NCBI RefSeq assembly: GCF_009707865.1
Contig: NZ_WMBA01000006.1
Coordinates: 1-64,000, forward strand
DNA: 64,000 nt
Source of the DNA: Amycolatopsis pithecellobii
Lineage (GTDB): Bacteria; Actinomycetota; Actinomycetes; Mycobacteriales; Pseudonocardiaceae
Direction of reading: 5' to 3'
Shown here: one piece after another, positions 15,883-24,305 of the stretch
Layout of the letters: each line of letters starts with the position of its first letter
Numbering within the stretch: the first letter of the stretch is position 1
Notes under the pieces: generated by a model
Told to the model about the DNA's origin: nothing
The model's database searches: none
Seen by the model: the letters and a program-made list of their open reading frames with translations, nothing else
Program-made: the position numbers and the translations under genes

Positions 15883-16965
15883 ATGCCGATCGCCGCAGGC
15901 CCCGCGGAACCGCTGGAATCATTGGACAACCAGCGCACCGTGGGCATCAGCCCGCTGATCTCCCCTGCCCTGCTCCGGCAGGAACATCCGATGGATGCCA
16001 AGGTCACGAAGACCGTCGCGGCAGGCCGCGCCGCGACCACCGACATCCTGAACGGCACCGACGAGCGGCTGCTGGTCGTAGTCGGTCCGTGCTCGGTGCA
16101 CGACCCCGAAGCGGCCGTCGACTACGCGATCCGGCTCGCCGAGAAGGCCGACGCGCTGCGCGACCAGCTGCACGTGATCATGCGCGTGTACTTCGAAAAA
16201 CCGCGCACGACGCTGGGCTGGAAGGGGCTCATCAACGACCCGGCGCTCGACGGCAGCTACGCGGTCAACCAGGGACTGCGGATGGCGCGCAAGCTGCTGC
16301 TCGACATCTCCGCGCTGGGGCTGCCGGTCGGGTGCGAGTTCCTCGACCCGATCACCCCGCAGTTCATCGCCGACACCGTGAGCTGGGGGTCGGTCGGCGC
16401 GCGGACCGCGGCGAGTCAGGTGCACCGGCAGCTGTGCAGCGCGCTGTCGATGCCGGTCGGGATCAAGAACTCGACCGAGGGCGATGTGCAGGTCGCGGTG
16501 GACGCCACGCGCGCCGCCGCGGCGAGTCACGTGTTCCCCGGTATCAACACCGACGGTCTCGCCGCGCTGATCACCACGTCGGGCAACCCGGACTGCCATG
16601 TCATCCTGCGCGGCCACAGCGCCGGCCCGAACTACGACCCGGCGACGGTGCGGGACACCCTCGCGCGGCTGAGGGCGAGCGGTCTGCCGGAGCGAGTGAT
16701 CATCGATGCCTCGCACGGCAACAGCGGCAAGGACCACATGCGGCAGGCGGCCGTCGTCCGTGATCTTGCCGGACGCATCGGCGACGGCGAGCGCGGCATC
16801 GTCGGGGTGATGCTGGAGAGCTTCCTCGAAGCCGGGCGTCAGGATCTGGTCCTTGGCCAGGCCGCGGAGCTGACCTACGGGCAGTCCATCACCGACGCCT
16901 GCATGGACTGGACCACTACCGCGGATCTGCTGGACGACCTCGCGGAGGCGGTCACGCGCCGGTAG
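15883..16965 (+). CDS. aroF: 3-deoxy-7-phosphoheptulonate synthase (class I)
   Basis: The first enzyme of the shikimate pathway, condensing PEP with erythrose-4-phosphate. The 360-residue product has class I (AroFGH-type) motifs: VVGPCSVHDPEAA, MRVYFEKPRTT-LGWKGLINDP, LPVGCEFLDPITPQ, GARTAASQVHRQL, GIKNSTEGD and the metal-site DASHGNSGKDH. The ATG at 15883 gives a normal-length enzyme. It is preceded by a Tyr-Phe-Trp-Phe leader peptide and hairpin, so charged tRNA levels probably control it. The exact isoenzyme letter is arbitrary. Confidence 0.93.
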   Translation: MPIAAGPAEPLESLDNQRTVGISPLISPALLRQEHPMDAKVTKTVAAGRAATTDILNGTDERLLVVVGPCSVHDPEAAVDYAIRLAEKADALRDQLHVIMRVYFEKPRTTLGWKGLINDPALDGSYAVNQGLRMARKLLLDISALGLPVGCEFLDPITPQFIADTVSWGSVGARTAASQVHRQLCSALSMPVGIKNSTEGDVQVAVDATRAAAASHVFPGINTDGLAALITTSGNPDCHVILRGHSAGPNYDPATVRDTLARLRASGLPERVIIDASHGNSGKDHMRQAAVVRDLAGRIGDGERGIVGVMLESFLEAGRQDLVLGQAAELTYGQSITDACMDWTTTADLLDDLAEAVTRR

Positions 16966-17002
16966 CCGGGGCGCGACAGACGGGCGGACGGAACTCCGGC
17001 GG

Positions 17003-17491
17003 TCAGATGCGGGCGCGTTGTGCCTCGATCACGCGCCAGCGTTCGAGGTTGTGCCGTGCGTCGGCGAGGGCGTCGTGGGCGTCGGCGGGTGGGGCGGGCA
17101 GCTTCGGCTTGCCCGCATCCTCCCAGCGCTGGCGCAGATCACGGGTGAACCGCGGCAGCTGCCGGGGCAGCGCCGGCATCGGGCCCCACAGCTGCGCCAG
17201 CGCGACGTGGTCATAGGCGGCGTACCAGGCCCACAGTTCGATGCCGCCCGGTGGCCTGCCGAAGAAGTCCAGCAACGCGGCCCGGATCTGCTCGCGGCTG
17301 CGCCACGCGGGGTCGGCCGGCGAGGGCAGCTTCGGCAGCACGTGGTCGCGCACCCACGGACCTGCCTTGGCCGGGTCGAAGTCGGTCGATACCGCGTAGA
17401 ACTCCCGGCCCTTCTCGTCCACGACACCGATCGAAACAAGATCGATCGTCACGCCGTCCTCGATGAACTCGGTGTCGTAGAAAAACCGCAC
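17003..17491 (-). CDS. DEDDh 3'-5' exoribonuclease (Rv2179c-like)
   Basis: A 162-residue RNase of the family typified by M. tuberculosis Rv2179c, which trims 3' overhangs and poly(A) RNA. The DEDDh residues are visible: Asp-Glu in YDTEFIEDG, Asp in AAYDHVALAQL, and His/Asp in AHDALADARHN. The length matches the family. The start is a GTG at 17491. It lies next to DAHP synthase (convergent) and downstream of the acyltransferase in the same direction. Confidence 0.88.
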   Translation of the reverse strand: MRFFYDTEFIEDGVTIDLVSIGVVDEKGREFYAVSTDFDPAKAGPWVRDHVLPKLPSPADPAWRSREQIRAALLDFFGRPPGGIELWAWYAAYDHVALAQLWGPMPALPRQLPRFTRDLRQRWEDAGKPKLPAPPADAHDALADARHNLERWRVIEAQRARI

Positions 17492-17501
17492 CGGAGCACT
17501 T

Positions 17502-17552
17502 TACCGATCCGACCGAACGTAGGCGGACACGGTCCGCAGCGGACCTGCTCGT
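17502..17552. repeat. Half copy of the 89-bp palindromic element
   Basis: Begins TACCGATCCGACCGAACGTA and continues with an internal stem GCGGAC-acg-GTCCGC, then CAGCGGACCTGCTCGT. It aligns with the left half of the element at 36084; the right terminal repeat is missing. It lies between the acyltransferase stop and the exoribonuclease start. Confidence 0.6.
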
Positions 17553-17565
17553 CAGTAAGCGGGCC

Positions 17566-18321
17566 TCAACCGACCTTCGTGTCCGGGACCCGGTCCGCCC
17601 CGGTCGCCTGCGGCGGCACCGCCGCCTCCACCCCCGCGGCCTCCGCCGCCAGCAGCTCCTTCGCCCGCGCCGCGTAGATGTCGACGTAGTCCTTGCCCGA
17701 CAGCTCCATCAACGCGTACATGATCTCGTCGGTGATCGACCGCTCGACGAACCGGTCGCCCTGCAGGCCGTAGTACCGCGAAAAGTCCAGCGGGGCACCG
17801 AAACGGATCTCCAGCCGGCGCGGGCGCCACATCTTCGAGCCGATCGGATTGACCTTGTCGGTGCCGATCATCGCCACCGGGATCACCGGCACCCTGGCCT
17901 CCAGCGCGATCCGGGCGACCCCGGTCTTGCCCTTGTGCAACCTGCCGTCCGGCGAGCGGGTGCCTTCCGGGTAGATGCCGAGCAGGTGCCCCTCACGCAG
18001 CAGGCGGATCGCGGTGTCCAGCGCGGCCTGTGCCGCGGTGCCACCGGAACGGTCGATCGGGATCTGCCCTACTCCGGTGAAGAACCACTTCTTCAGCCGG
18101 CCCTTGACGCCCTTCTCGGTGAAGTACTCCGATTTGGCCGGGAAGGTGACCCGCCGGGACACGCGCAGCGGCATGAAGAACGAGTCGGCCACCGCGAGGT
18201 GGTTGCTGGCCAGGATGGCACCGCCGGTGGCGGGGATGTGCTCGGTGCCGGTGACTTTCGTCGGCCACAGCACCCGCAGCAAGGGACCGAGCAGCACCCA
18301 TTTGAGCAACCGGTACAGCAC
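17566..18321 (-). CDS. plsC: 1-acyl-sn-glycerol-3-phosphate acyltransferase
   Basis: A 251-residue PlsC-type acyltransferase of phospholipid synthesis at the inner membrane face. The H-x4-D catalytic motif is in ASNHLAVADSFF, and the lysophosphatidate-binding motif is GIYPEGTRSPDGRL. A membrane-interacting N-terminus (LLKWVLLGPLLRVLWP) is present. I choose GTG 18321, preceded by GGGAGG, over the upstream ATG at 18429, whose extra 36 residues are basic and unlike the family. Divergent from the hydrolase gene. Confidence 0.9.
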   Translation of the reverse strand: MLYRLLKWVLLGPLLRVLWPTKVTGTEHIPATGGAILASNHLAVADSFFMPLRVSRRVTFPAKSEYFTEKGVKGRLKKWFFTGVGQIPIDRSGGTAAQAALDTAIRLLREGHLLGIYPEGTRSPDGRLHKGKTGVARIALEARVPVIPVAMIGTDKVNPIGSKMWRPRRLEIRFGAPLDFSRYYGLQGDRFVERSITDEIMYALMELSGKDYVDIYAARAKELLAAEAAGVEAAVPPQATGADRVPDTKVG

Positions 18322-18493
18322 GAAAGACCCGCCCCTCCCCAACCTGCCCGACCCGTGCCCGCCAAGGGTACGAACTGTCACCGCCCGAGCACAACGTCCG
18401 CCGTGGGATGTCACAGGCGCCTGGGGCATGTCGCCATCCGGCCCCGCGTGCGACGATGGACCGGATCAGGGTCGAAGACAAGAGGCGGTGATC

Positions 18494-19249
18494 ATGCCCG
18501 TGCTCGCCGGTGCCGAACCGTTCTCGCACACCGGATCGGTCGCGGCCGGGGTGTTGCTCTGCCACGGGTTCACCAGCACGCCGCAGAGCATGCGGCCATG
18601 GGGCGAGTACCTGGCCGAGCGTGACTACACGGTCCGCTGCCCGCTGCTGCCCGGCCACGGCACGACGTGGCCGGAACTCAACCGCACCAACTGGCCCGAC
18701 TGGTACGGCTGCGTGCGCACGGAACTGCTCGCGCTGCGCGAGCAGTGCGAATCGGTGTTCGTGTTCGGGCTGTCCATGGGCGGCACGCTCGCGCTGCGTC
18801 TCGCGCAGGACTTCGGTGAGCAGATCGCGGGCCTGATCCTGGTCAACCCGTCGGTGACCACGTTGCGACGGGACGCGAAGCTGCTGCCCGTGCTGGCGCG
18901 GATACTGCCGTCGGTGCCCGCGATCGCCAACGACATCGCCAAGCCCGGCGTGACGGAGCTGGCGTATCCGCGCACGCCGGTGCGGGCGGCCGCGAGCCTC
19001 GCCCAGCTGTGGCGCGTCGTGCGGGCCGACCTGGGGAAGGTGACGCAACCGTTGCTGCTGTTCCGCTCCCGTGCCGATCACGTCGTGGAACCTGTCAACG
19101 CCCGGCTCGTGCTGGCCGGGGTGCGCAGTGAAAACGTCACCGAGGTGGTGCTGGAGAACAGCTTCCACGTGGCTACGCTCGACAATGACGCTCCGCTGAT
19201 CTTCGAGCGCAGCGTGCAGTTCGCACAGGAGCAGGTGGGACCCCGATGA
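18494..19249 (+). CDS. Alpha/beta hydrolase (Est30/monoacylglycerol lipase-like)
   Basis: A 251-residue serine hydrolase. The oxyanion motif is CHGFTSTPQSM, the nucleophile is Ser94 in FGLSMGG, the acid is Asp194 (SRADHVVEP) and the base is His224 (NSFHVATLDND). This architecture matches the Est30 carboxylesterase/bacterial monoacylglycerol lipase group. The substrate is probably a short or medium acyl ester. Its stop overlaps the start of the next membrane protein (ATGA), so the two are translationally coupled. Confidence 0.92.
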   Translation: MPVLAGAEPFSHTGSVAAGVLLCHGFTSTPQSMRPWGEYLAERDYTVRCPLLPGHGTTWPELNRTNWPDWYGCVRTELLALREQCESVFVFGLSMGGTLALRLAQDFGEQIAGLILVNPSVTTLRRDAKLLPVLARILPSVPAIANDIAKPGVTELAYPRTPVRAAASLAQLWRVVRADLGKVTQPLLLFRSRADHVVEPVNARLVLAGVRSENVTEVVLENSFHVATLDNDAPLIFERSVQFAQEQVGPR

Positions 19250-19737
19250 GCTCGCACGGCACCGACCCGGAGGACGTGGACGCCACTTTCGCGGCGATCG
19301 TCGCCGACCTGCGCGCGGAGGGCGTCGGTGAGTTCGTCGACGAACCGGCCGAGCCGCGAGCGGACAAGGCGGACAGGGCCGAGAAGTCGGACAAGGCGCC
19401 TCCGGCCGAGCCGGAACCGGTCGACCCGCCGTGGCGCATCGGTGGCCCGGCGTGGGACGACACCATGTTCGGTGACGAGCCGGCGGACGACGAGGAGCAC
19501 TACGTCCCGCCAGAGCCCCCGCCCCTGCCGCGGCCCGGCAAAGGTGCGTTCATCGTGCTGCTGTTCTTCCTGGTGGGGCTGTTCCTGCTGATCGCACCGG
19601 GGCTGGTCGGGATCAGCGCGTCGCTGGGCACCCCGCTGGGCATCCTGGCGCTGGCCACGGCGATCGCGTTGCTGCTGCTCCGGGTCAAACAGGGGCCGCC
19701 GGACGGCGCGGATCCGAGCAACGGCGCACAGGTCTAA
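19246..19737 (+). CDS. Acidic membrane protein coupled to the hydrolase
   Basis: A 163-residue protein with a long acidic, Pro-rich cytoplasmic N-terminus (residues 1-100) and two C-terminal hydrophobic helices (FIVLLFFLVGLFLLIAPGLV and LGILALATAIALLLL) joined by a short loop. It overlaps the hydrolase gene by four bases. Similar actinobacterial genes accompany this hydrolase, so a membrane partner or scaffold is possible, but I know of no assigned function. Confidence 0.8.
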   Translation: MSSHGTDPEDVDATFAAIVADLRAEGVGEFVDEPAEPRADKADRAEKSDKAPPAEPEPVDPPWRIGGPAWDDTMFGDEPADDEEHYVPPEPPPLPRPGKGAFIVLLFFLVGLFLLIAPGLVGISASLGTPLGILALATAIALLLLRVKQGPPDGADPSNGAQV

Positions 19738-19747
19738 CCTGCCTGGC

Positions 19748-20830
19748 GTGCCCAAAGTCCTCATCGCCCCGGACAAGTTCAAGGGAAGCCTGCCCGCCGA
19801 GCAGGTCGCCGACGCGATCGCGGCCGGGCTGCGGCGGGTGAAACCGGATGTCGAGACGGTGACCTCGCCGATCGCGGATGGCGGGGACGGTACGGTGGCG
19901 GCCGCCGTCGCCGCCGGGTTCGAGTACGTGCCGGCCGAGGCGACCGGGCCGACCGGAGAACCCGTCCGAACGGGATACGCGCGCCGGGACGACACGGCTG
20001 TCGTCGAGCTCGCGATGGTGTCCGGGCTGAGCATGATGCGTGAGCCGGCGCCACTGACCGCGAACACGCTCGGGGTCGGCGAACTGATCGCGCGGGCGCT
20101 CGACGACGGGTGCACCCGCATCGTGCTCGGGCTCGGCGGCAGCGCGAGCACCGACGGCGGTGCCGGACTGTTGCGCGGGCTCGGCGCCCGGTTGCTGGAC
20201 GCGAACCGCACGGAGATTCCGTTGGGCGGTAAGGCTTTGATCGAGCTGGCGACGGTCGATTTCTCGGCCATGCGCCGCCCGGAGATCGTGGTCGCGAGCG
20301 ACGTGGACAACCCGCTGCTCGGCGAGCACGGCGCGGCCGCGGTGTACGGGCCGCAGAAGGGGGCGTCACCGGAGGACGTCGCGCTGCTCGACCGGGCGCT
20401 CGCGCATTTCGCCGACGTGGTGGGCTCCGGCATGGTGGACGCGCCGGGTGCCGGTGCCGCGGGTGGCACGGGGTTCGCCGCGCTCGCGATCCTCGGCGCC
20501 ACCTTCCGGCCTGGCATCGACGTCGTGCTGGAGATGACCGGCTTCGCCGACCAGCTGCCCGGCACGGATCTGGTGATCACCGGCGAAGGTTCGTTCGACG
20601 AGCAGACCCTGCGCGGCAAGGGTCCGGCCGGGATCGCCATGCTGGCCAAGGGAATACCGGTGGTCGCGATGGCAGGCCGGGTCACGCTCGATCAGGAAAC
20701 CTTGCAGCAGAACGGGTTTGCCGCCGGCTACGGGCTGACCGACATCGAGTCCGATGTGGACCGTTGCATGACCGACACGGCCGCGCTGCTGGAGCGGCTG
20801 GCGGCGAACGTCGCGGCCGACTGGCTCTAG
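19748..20830 (+). CDS. Glycerate kinase
   Basis: A 360-residue glycerate kinase of the GarK/GlxK family, phosphorylating D-glycerate with ATP. The N-terminal VLIAPDKFKGSLPAEQVADA, SPIADGGDGTV, LGLGGSASTDGGAG and GEGSFDEQTLRGKGPAG motifs are diagnostic. The start is GTG at 19748, 10 bp after the preceding stop, so it may be cotranscribed with the hydrolase and membrane protein. Four 22-bp tandem repeats follow the stop directly. Confidence 0.95.
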   Translation: MPKVLIAPDKFKGSLPAEQVADAIAAGLRRVKPDVETVTSPIADGGDGTVAAAVAAGFEYVPAEATGPTGEPVRTGYARRDDTAVVELAMVSGLSMMREPAPLTANTLGVGELIARALDDGCTRIVLGLGGSASTDGGAGLLRGLGARLLDANRTEIPLGGKALIELATVDFSAMRRPEIVVASDVDNPLLGEHGAAAVYGPQKGASPEDVALLDRALAHFADVVGSGMVDAPGAGAAGGTGFAALAILGATFRPGIDVVLEMTGFADQLPGTDLVITGEGSFDEQTLRGKGPAGIAMLAKGIPVVAMAGRVTLDQETLQQNGFAAGYGLTDIESDVDRCMTDTAALLERLAANVAADWL

Positions 20831-20834
20831 CGGT

Positions 20835-20922
20835 CGCACGCAACGTGCAACTCGCGCGCAGCGAACGTGCAACTCGCGCGCACGTAACGTTCGACTCGCG
20901 CGCACGTAACGTTCGACTCGCG
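20835..20922. repeat. Four 22-bp tandem repeats (array 1)
   Basis: Four contiguous units of exactly 22 bp, consensus CGCACGTAACGTKCRACTCGCG (two sub-types, GTGCAA and GTTCGA). The array fills the gap between the convergent glycerate kinase and metallo-hydrolase genes. The same unit recurs at 29726-29784. Confidence 0.85.
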
Positions 20923-20923
20923 G

Positions 20924-21631
20924 TTAGGCGAACAGGGTCTTCCACTCTTCGAGTGAGGTCGGGCGATACACGAAGTTGTTGCGCCGCACGGAAGACAGCG
21001 CTGCCGAGGGCTCGGACGAGTACTGGTGCCCGGGAAACACCACGGGATCGCCGGGAAGCTCCGCCAGCGCACGCAGGCTGTGATACATCGCTTCCGCGTC
21101 CCCGCCGGGGAAATCGGTGCGGCCACAGCCTTCGAGGAACAACGTGTCGCCCGCGACGAGGCGGTCACCGAGCAGGAAGCACTGGCTGCCGGGGGTGTGA
21201 CCGGGCGTGTGCAGGAGCCGGATCGGGATCTCCCCGACGTGCACCACATCGTCGTGGTCGTGGCTGGTCAGGTCGGTCGCGGACAGCCCGGTGACCCGCT
21301 GGACCCACTCGGCCTCGTTCCGGTTCACGTGCACCGGCACGGCTTCACGGGCGAGCAGCTCGGCGAGCCCGGCCAGTGTGAAGCCCATCATGCTCCCGCC
21401 CACGTGATCGGGATGATGGTGCGTCGCGAGCACCCCGGCCAGGCGCATCTCGTCGGCCGCCAGCACGTCCAGCAGATCACCGACCGCGTAGGCGGGGTCG
21501 ACCACGACCGCTTCCCGCGTCTCGCGATCGCCGATCAGATAAGCGAAGTTGACCATCTGGGTGGCGACCGGGTCACCGACGGCGAAGTCACGACCGGACA
21601 ACAGCTGACGGAAGTAGAGGCGGTCCTGCAT
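20924..21631 (-). CDS. MBL-fold metallo-hydrolase (glyoxalase II/ETHE1-like)
   Basis: A 235-residue metallo-beta-lactamase-fold protein. Metal ligands are visible in ATHHHPDHVGG, HTPGHTPGSQCFL and GDTLFLEGCGRTDFPGG, the last being typical of glyoxalase II and persulfide dioxygenases (ETHE1/CstB-like). Another ligand His lies in VVFPGHQYSSEP. In actinobacteria these enzymes usually act on thiol conjugates of mycothiol or on persulfides; which applies here cannot be told. The start at 21631 (ATG) gives MQDRLYFRQLL. It ends against the 22-bp repeat array. Confidence 0.88.
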   Translation of the reverse strand: MQDRLYFRQLLSGRDFAVGDPVATQMVNFAYLIGDRETREAVVVDPAYAVGDLLDVLAADEMRLAGVLATHHHPDHVGGSMMGFTLAGLAELLAREAVPVHVNRNEAEWVQRVTGLSATDLTSHDHDDVVHVGEIPIRLLHTPGHTPGSQCFLLGDRLVAGDTLFLEGCGRTDFPGGDAEAMYHSLRALAELPGDPVVFPGHQYSSEPSAALSSVRRNNFVYRPTSLEEWKTLFA

Positions 21632-21650
21632 GGGGTGAGCGTAAGCCCTC

Positions 21651-22427
21651 TCAGCTGAACGGCGTCTTCGGGCGTTCCTGGTGCACACCGTCGACGAACA
21701 CGTCCACCTTCTCGTCGTAGAACGCGACGAGCCCCTGCACCTTCTGGCTTTCCGGGAACGGCGCCCGGTAGTACCAGACGATGTCCTCGTGCAGCTTGTC
21801 CCCGACGCGCACCGAGTAGTACTCCGCTTCACCCTTGTACGGGCAGCGTGTGATCGTGTCACTCGGTTCGATGAGGTCGAGGCGGATGTCGGTCTTCGGC
21901 AGGTAGTACCGGGTCGGCAGACCGGTCTCGAACAGCAGGTGCGGGTTGCGCGTTTCGGCGACGGTGACGCCGTCGATCTCGATCCGCACGTGCCGGGAGC
22001 TGGCGAGGATGTCGACGCGTTTGTGCGGGTCGCGGGGGTGGACGAAGATCTCCTCTTCCTCCTCGAACCAGGCGTCCATCTTCGCGAAGTCCAGCCGCAC
22101 GTGGCCGTTCAGTTCGGTGAGCGGCGAGTCCTCGTACTCGTCGGCGGCCAGCTCGGCCGCGCGCTCGCCGACGCGGACGGTCGAAACCTTGGCGTCGCCA
22201 CGGCTCGGGGTGTGGTGAGTTTCCCCCGAAGGCTCGAGCACGCCCGGGGCGAAGTCTTCTCGCGGAAGGTAGTAGGCCGGGTAGTACGGGATCTCCCACA
22301 CCAGTAACGGCCGGATGGTGTCGGCGATGATCTTGCCGCCGAAGAGCACCCGTACCCGTTTGGCGCCTCGTTCCGTGCGTACGCGACCTCGGCTGTCGTT
22401 GCCCATGGTGGGTGTAACGGCGGTCAC
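21651..22427 (-). CDS. Double DUF427 protein
   Basis: A 258-residue protein containing two DUF427 units: VRVLFGGKIIADTIRPLLVW with YYLPREDF, and VRIEIDGVTVAETRNPHLLF with YYLPKTDI. Each unit has the Tyr-Tyr-Leu-Pro and later T-x-C-P-Y-K-G / SRGDAKV elements. DUF427 proteins are small beta-rich proteins of unknown biochemistry, often in stress regions. The GTG at 22427 is used; an internal ATG at 22406 is possible. It lies 19 bp upstream of the metallo-hydrolase, in the same direction. Confidence 0.88.
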   Translation of the reverse strand: MTAVTPTMGNDSRGRVRTERGAKRVRVLFGGKIIADTIRPLLVWEIPYYPAYYLPREDFAPGVLEPSGETHHTPSRGDAKVSTVRVGERAAELAADEYEDSPLTELNGHVRLDFAKMDAWFEEEEEIFVHPRDPHKRVDILASSRHVRIEIDGVTVAETRNPHLLFETGLPTRYYLPKTDIRLDLIEPSDTITRCPYKGEAEYYSVRVGDKLHEDIVWYYRAPFPESQKVQGLVAFYDEKVDVFVDGVHQERPKTPFS

Positions 22428-22493
22428 GACGAGGTTATTTCTCCCGTCCCATGCTGATGTTTGCCCGGCCGATACGGAGGTACCAGTAACCCC

Positions 22494-23141
22494 GTGTGGT
22501 TGCTGAGACTTCCCGGTGTCTACCGCCCGCAGGCCGACACCCGGTTACTGCTCGACGGCTTGCGGGACGCCGGGCTCGGGCACCGGGCTCGCGCGCTGGA
22601 CCTCTACACCGGGTCCGGGATCGCGGCGATCGCCGCGGCGCGCCGTGCCCGGCGGGTGACCGCCGTGGACCGGTACCTCCCCGCAGTGCTGAGCGCCCGG
22701 TTCAACGCGCGGGTACGCGGACTGCCGATCCAGGTGCGGCACGGGGATCTCACGTCGGTGACCGAGCGGTTCGACCTGGTCACCGCGAACCCGCCGTACG
22801 TGCCGTGCGTCGCGCCCGAACCGCCGTACGGGGCCTCGATGGCCTGGGACGCAGGGCCGGACGGGCGGCACTACCTGGACCAGCTGTGTGAACGCGCGCC
22901 CGATCTGCTCACCGTGGGAGGCACGATGCTCATCGTGCACTCGGCGTTGTGCGGGGTGGGACAGACCGTGGAATCGTTGCGGGACAACGGGTTGAAGACC
23001 TCAGTCGTGGCACGCGCGGTGGAACCCTTCGGCCCGGTGCTGCGGGAACGCGCCGCGTATCTGGAAGACGCGGGGCTCATCGCGCCGGGTGAACGGACCG
23101 AGGAACTGGTGGTGATCCGTGCCGACCGCATCGAACGCTGA
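22494..23141 (+). CDS. HemK/PrmC-like SAM methyltransferase
   Basis: A 215-residue class I methyltransferase. Motif I is ALDLYTGSGIAAIAAA, and the amino-methylating NPPY signature is in VTANPPYVPC, as in HemK2/MTQ2-type enzymes acting on Gln/Lys/DNA amines. The start is GTG at 22494. It lacks the PrmC N-terminal helical domain, so it is not the release-factor methyltransferase itself. Its 3' end overlaps the CDGSH gene by 23 bp. I recall the methyltransferase-CDGSH-iron redox enzyme association from other actinobacteria. Confidence 0.87.
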   Translation: MWLLRLPGVYRPQADTRLLLDGLRDAGLGHRARALDLYTGSGIAAIAAARRARRVTAVDRYLPAVLSARFNARVRGLPIQVRHGDLTSVTERFDLVTANPPYVPCVAPEPPYGASMAWDAGPDGRHYLDQLCERAPDLLTVGGTMLIVHSALCGVGQTVESLRDNGLKTSVVARAVEPFGPVLRERAAYLEDAGLIAPGERTEELVVIRADRIER

Positions 23142-23319
23142 GCGCCGCCGGGTCCGCATCGATCCGGGCGGGCCGGTCCTCGTGGAAGGTCCGGTGGAGT
23201 TGACTTTGCCCGACGGCACCACGGTTTCCTCCGACCGTTTCGTGGTGGCCGTCTGCGTGTGCCGCCGCAGCAAGCGGTATCCCTTCTGCGATACCAGCCA
23301 CCGCAAACGCCGCCGTTAG
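23119..23319 (+). CDS. CDGSH iron-sulfur protein
   Basis: A 66-residue mitoNEET-type protein that should hold a [2Fe-2S] cluster by three Cys and one His. The motif is CVCRRSKRYPFCDTSH, i.e. C-x-C-x-x-S-x3-P-x-C-D-x-S-H, with Thr in the usual Gly position. Clusters of this type are redox- and pH-sensitive. The gene overlaps the upstream methyltransferase and its stop overlaps the convergent iron redox enzyme stop by 4 bp. Confidence 0.88.
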   Translation: MPTASNAERRRVRIDPGGPVLVEGPVELTLPDGTTVSSDRFVVAVCVCRRSKRYPFCDTSHRKRRR

Positions 23320-24302
23320 CGCAACGAGGAATCGCCCGAGTGCCAGGCGGACAACACATCCGCGGTGAAGCGGGCCTCGACGACGTTCGTCGCCTGGATG
23401 CCGAATACCACGTCAGCGGCCAGCTCGGGTTCGTCGGTGAGCAGGCCGCCGATCACGTCGTGCCGCATGATCTGCTCGTGCACCGCGTCGGCCTCGATGT
23501 GTTCGGTGAAGAACCGGGTGCAGGCCGCGGGTGCACCGAGCCGGGTCAGTGCGTGCTCCAGCCGGATCGCGCTCGGCGCGGTCGTGATCTCCGCGGCGGC
23601 GAAATGCCCCACGAGCGCCCCGCGCAACCGGCGGTGCAGGCCGAACAGCGACATCAGGTTGACCACCGCGAGCATGCTCGCCGGCGCGCGGTCGAGGTAA
23701 TGCAGGTAGCCGGCATCGAGACCCGCGGCCTCCATCAGGTCCGCATAGAGCCGCGCGTGCACCCGGTCGCCCCGGCCGCCGCCGAACTCGTCGAACTCGA
23801 CCGCGACGAGCGCCGCCTTGGCCCGGCCACGCAGGCGCGGGATGACCCATGCGTGGGGATCGGCTTCCTTCAGGTGGTAGACGGAGCGGTGCACGAAGTA
23901 CTCGCGCAGGTGCCACCATTCACCCTGGCCGGCGAGAAAATGGCTGAGGCCGTTGCCGTCGACGGGTTCGACGAGCAACTCATCGAGTTCGCTCTCGACG
24001 TCCTCACCGCCGGCCACCGCCGCACGGAGTCCGGCCAGGAACGACCGCTCCATCGCCGCGCGCAGCCGCAGCAGCTCAGGGTCCCATTCCCAGTCCGGGT
24101 CGACGCCGGCCAGCCCCTGGTAGTGCAGCTCGTAGCACAGGTACAGCGCCAGCTGCACGTCCTCGCCGAACGGGTCGGCGTCGCCGACCTCACCCAGCTC
24201 GGGGAACTCGCCACGCTCGTCACGGTGAAACGACCCGATGATCGCTTCGGACAACGGTCCTCGAGCCGCGGGCAGGGCGGCGACAACGCTTGACATGGCC
24301 AC
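23316..24302 (-). CDS. Iron-containing redox enzyme (heme-oxygenase-like diiron fold)
   Basis: A 328-residue all-helical protein of the iron-containing redox enzyme family. The likely metal ligands are in EYFVHRSVYHLKEADPH, VEFDEFGGGRGDRVHARLY and RFFTEHIEADAVHEQIMR, the E-x-x-x-D/H pattern of heme-oxygenase-like diiron oxidases. Such enzymes act on amino acid or fatty acid derivatives; the substrate here is unknown. Start is GTG 24302 or ATG 24296, right after the YbdK-like gene stop, so it is the last gene of a six-gene run. Confidence 0.85.
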   Translation of the reverse strand: MAMSSVVAALPAARGPLSEAIIGSFHRDERGEFPELGEVGDADPFGEDVQLALYLCYELHYQGLAGVDPDWEWDPELLRLRAAMERSFLAGLRAAVAGGEDVESELDELLVEPVDGNGLSHFLAGQGEWWHLREYFVHRSVYHLKEADPHAWVIPRLRGRAKAALVAVEFDEFGGGRGDRVHARLYADLMEAAGLDAGYLHYLDRAPASMLAVVNLMSLFGLHRRLRGALVGHFAAAEITTAPSAIRLEHALTRLGAPAACTRFFTEHIEADAVHEQIMRHDVIGGLLTDEPELAADVVFGIQATNVVEARFTADVLSAWHSGDSSLR

Positions 24303-24305
24303 GGA

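Noticed and set aside
19078-20685. 535-codon minus-strand frame opposite hydrolase/glycerate kinase
   Set aside because: Ser/Pro/Arg-rich shadow with no recognisable motifs; real genes lie on the plus strand.
21651-22427. Glyoxalase-linked operon function for the DUF427 protein
   Set aside because: Adjacency to an MBL hydrolase alone does not support a shared pathway.
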